This document shows, piece by piece, positions 62,568 to 64,000 of a stretch of DNA of 64,000 nt. Source of the DNA: Saururus chinensis (taxonomy: Eukaryota > Streptophyta > Magnoliopsida > Piperales > Saururaceae); contig CP141144.1 of assembly GCA_035235625.1 (NCBI GenBank), positions 17,047,014 through 17,111,013 on the forward strand, written 5' to 3'. The notes under the pieces were generated by a model, which had not been told where the DNA came from, did not search any database, and saw nothing but the letters and a program-made list of their open reading frames with translations. Numbering within the stretch: position 1 is the stretch's first letter; every line of letters starts with the position of its first letter. Position numbers and translations under genes: made by a program.

Positions 62568-62640
62568 ACTCTTGGGCAGAAAACATACAATGCCACTTGG
62601 GCAGAAACGTACAGTGCCACTCTTGGGCGGAAACATACAA
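62566..62640. repeat. GCCACTCTTGGGCAGAAAC tandem repeat, 3 units
   Basis: Three units of about 27 bp: GCCACTCTTGGGCAGAAA followed by CATACAAT/CGTACAGT; the middle unit lacks three bases. Confidence 0.88.
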
Positions 62641-62900
62641 CGCTCTCAACAGAGCATCAAACGTCTGGGCATACACAGCACACAGACCAAATCAGAAACA
62701 TACGTCGCTCTCAACAGAGCATCAGACGTCTGGGCTTCATACAGCACGCAGACCAAGTCAGAAACGTACATCACTCTCAACAGAGCATCAAACGTCTGGG
62801 CTTATACAGCACGCAGACCAAATCAGAAACAACGTCGCTCACAGCAGAGCATCAGACGTCCGGTGCTCTACACAGCACACAGACAACATCCCGCAGGATA
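62641..62900. repeat. 65-bp tandem repeat, 4 units
   Basis: CGCTCTCAACAGAGCATCAA, ACGTCTGGGC, then TACAGCACGCAGACCAAATC and AGAAACATA; units near 62641, 62706, 62772 and 62836. CTCTCAACAGAG within each unit can form a small hairpin. Confidence 0.92.
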
Positions 62901-63627
62901 AACACCATGGCAAGACATGATAAATGCTCGGCCGACTCACTAGCGGCCAACTCAAACACGGAACTTAATCCGTCGAACCCTCAGGTCTCAAACTCACAAC
63001 GCTATCATTAGCTATGCTTATAATTCAAGTTTGAATTAAGTACATTATGCGGTACAATTATGCCACACAACTCATAGTCCTCGACTGGTCAAACTACAGC
63101 TGAGCCCGATTCGAAACCCATGTTCATCAGGGCAGCAGACTTCACTTACCCGTCCACATCATGGACAAAACTCATCGTATGCCAAACCCTTACAGTCTTA
63201 CACTTCGCCATCCATCTTATGGCCAAATCCTCTTACGCTGACATCCTCAAATAACGCTCCTCAGAGCCAACCCAGTTGTTGCCCTCTTACTTATGTCTCA
63301 CTTATTATACTTACTTTTCACTTCATAATCCGTACGTTATGTTTGTACAATTATGAACACTCTTACTGTCTGACAATCGCCCAACATACAATCCACCCCA
63401 AACTGATCCATTCTAATCCTTGCCCGTCATACTCATATCCTCTGTCATACGCTTACACAACCGCATCCAAATTCAGACAGAGCTTCCATCACCTCTTACT
63501 GTCCATGGCCCATACCTCTGCCCACAAACACATACGCACATCCAAAGCATAGGCAAAATGCCATCATACACATGTATGTCTCACACATACGTATAACATA
63601 CACATATGGTCATACATACATAACTTA

Positions 63628-63950
63628 CAAACATGCACGCTAGCCATCACTAGCACATGCATACTTTCATACATACTCCAAACATGCACGCTAGCCATCA
63701 CTAGCACATGCATACACGTTAAACATGCACGCTAGCCATCACTAGCATATGCATACATTCACACATACATCAAACATGCACGCTAGCCATCACTAGCACA
63801 TGCATACATCAAACGTACACGCTAGTCATCTCTAGCACGTGCACACACATTCTTACATGCTTCAAACATGCACGCTAGCCATCACTAGCACATGCATAAC
63901 CCATACATAGCATACTGACATATTTGCTAGCCATCGCCAGTGCATACATA
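63628..63950. repeat. Array of about seven hairpin units
   Basis: The unit AAACATGCACGCTAGCCATC followed by ACTAGCACATGCATAC recurs near 63629, 63680, 63722, 63773, 63811, 63864 and, decayed, 63915. ATGCACGCTAG and CTAGCACATGCAT are inverted around a 6-base loop, so every unit can fold. Confidence 0.9.
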
Positions 63951-64000
63951 ATCCACATCCATATAAAACATGCATACATCTCATGCATATCAATCATGCC

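Larger units (their letters stand above)
61138..64000 (-). mobile_element. Long LTR rich in tandem repeats, runs off the window
   Basis: Begins TGTAACGCCCGAGATTTTTC, the antisense of a Ty3-type LTR end, followed by the AGGGTGAGTATTTTCATACT block near 61600. More than 2.8 kb is present and no coding domain is reached. Its body carries at least six tandem arrays (listed separately). Orientation and class are inferred from the terminus and the antisense ACTCACCCT signal; the other end lies outside the window. Confidence 0.55.

Noticed and set aside
62482-62920. Frames of 64-122 codons with repeated QQSIKRLGIHS-type blocks
   Set aside because: The protein repeats simply mirror the 35-bp and 65-bp DNA repeats.
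63628-63950. CRISPR-like array
   Set aside because: Spacing is uneven, the spacers are themselves similar, and the context is a plant LTR; it is a minisatellite of hairpins.

Overview
The window is plant nuclear DNA, almost certainly from a flowering plant. Evidence: a CYP71-clan cytochrome P450 with one phase-0 intron, a plant-type LARP6 La-motif gene, a nuclear gene for mitochondrial ribosomal protein bL32m, AT-rich intergenic DNA, Stowaway MITEs, and Copia and long-LTR retroelement remains. I cannot tell which order it belongs to. Long intergenic stretches full of nested repeats suggest a large, repeat-rich genome.

Three host genes can be supported, all on the minus strand. (1) 2844-6667 holds the first five exons of a La-related protein 6 gene (La motif plus the start of the RRM-like domain); its 3' end is not seen, and the intron after exon 5 holds a Copia fossil. 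(2) 17528-21763 is a complete three-exon gene for bL32m (129 aa by my splicing); its 3.6-kb second intron is packed with transposon debris and separates the two halves of the zinc ribbon. (3) 27135-29193 is a complete two-exon P450 of 521 aa that looks CYP92-like. A decayed piece of a related P450 lies at about 51.9-52.2 kb on the same strand. The three genes have no evident joint function.

The rest is mostly repeats. From 7 to 17 kb: AT-rich DNA, MITEs and an LTR-like dispersed repeat. From 22 to 27 kb: Stowaway and 9-bp-TSD MITEs plus LTR-like pieces. From 32 to 34 kb: an 86-unit TA microsatellite next to a plant-mobile-domain-like coding remnant bounded by palindromic repeats. From 36 to 46 kb: LTR-like repeats and a 3.6-kb solo LTR with a perfect 5-bp target duplication. 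From 46 to 51 kb: a Copia fossil and a 55-bp minisatellite. From 53 to 64 kb: a nest in which a Copia fossil holds a long-LTR copy, which holds a younger solo LTR and is cut by a further LTR. That last LTR carries six different tandem arrays, one of them built of hairpins. No rRNA, convincing tRNA, CRISPR array or bacterial-type gene cluster was seen. I found no clear new biological system; the best leads are the hairpin and minisatellite-rich LTR, the palindrome-flanked mobile-domain fragment and the 9-bp-TSD MITE family.
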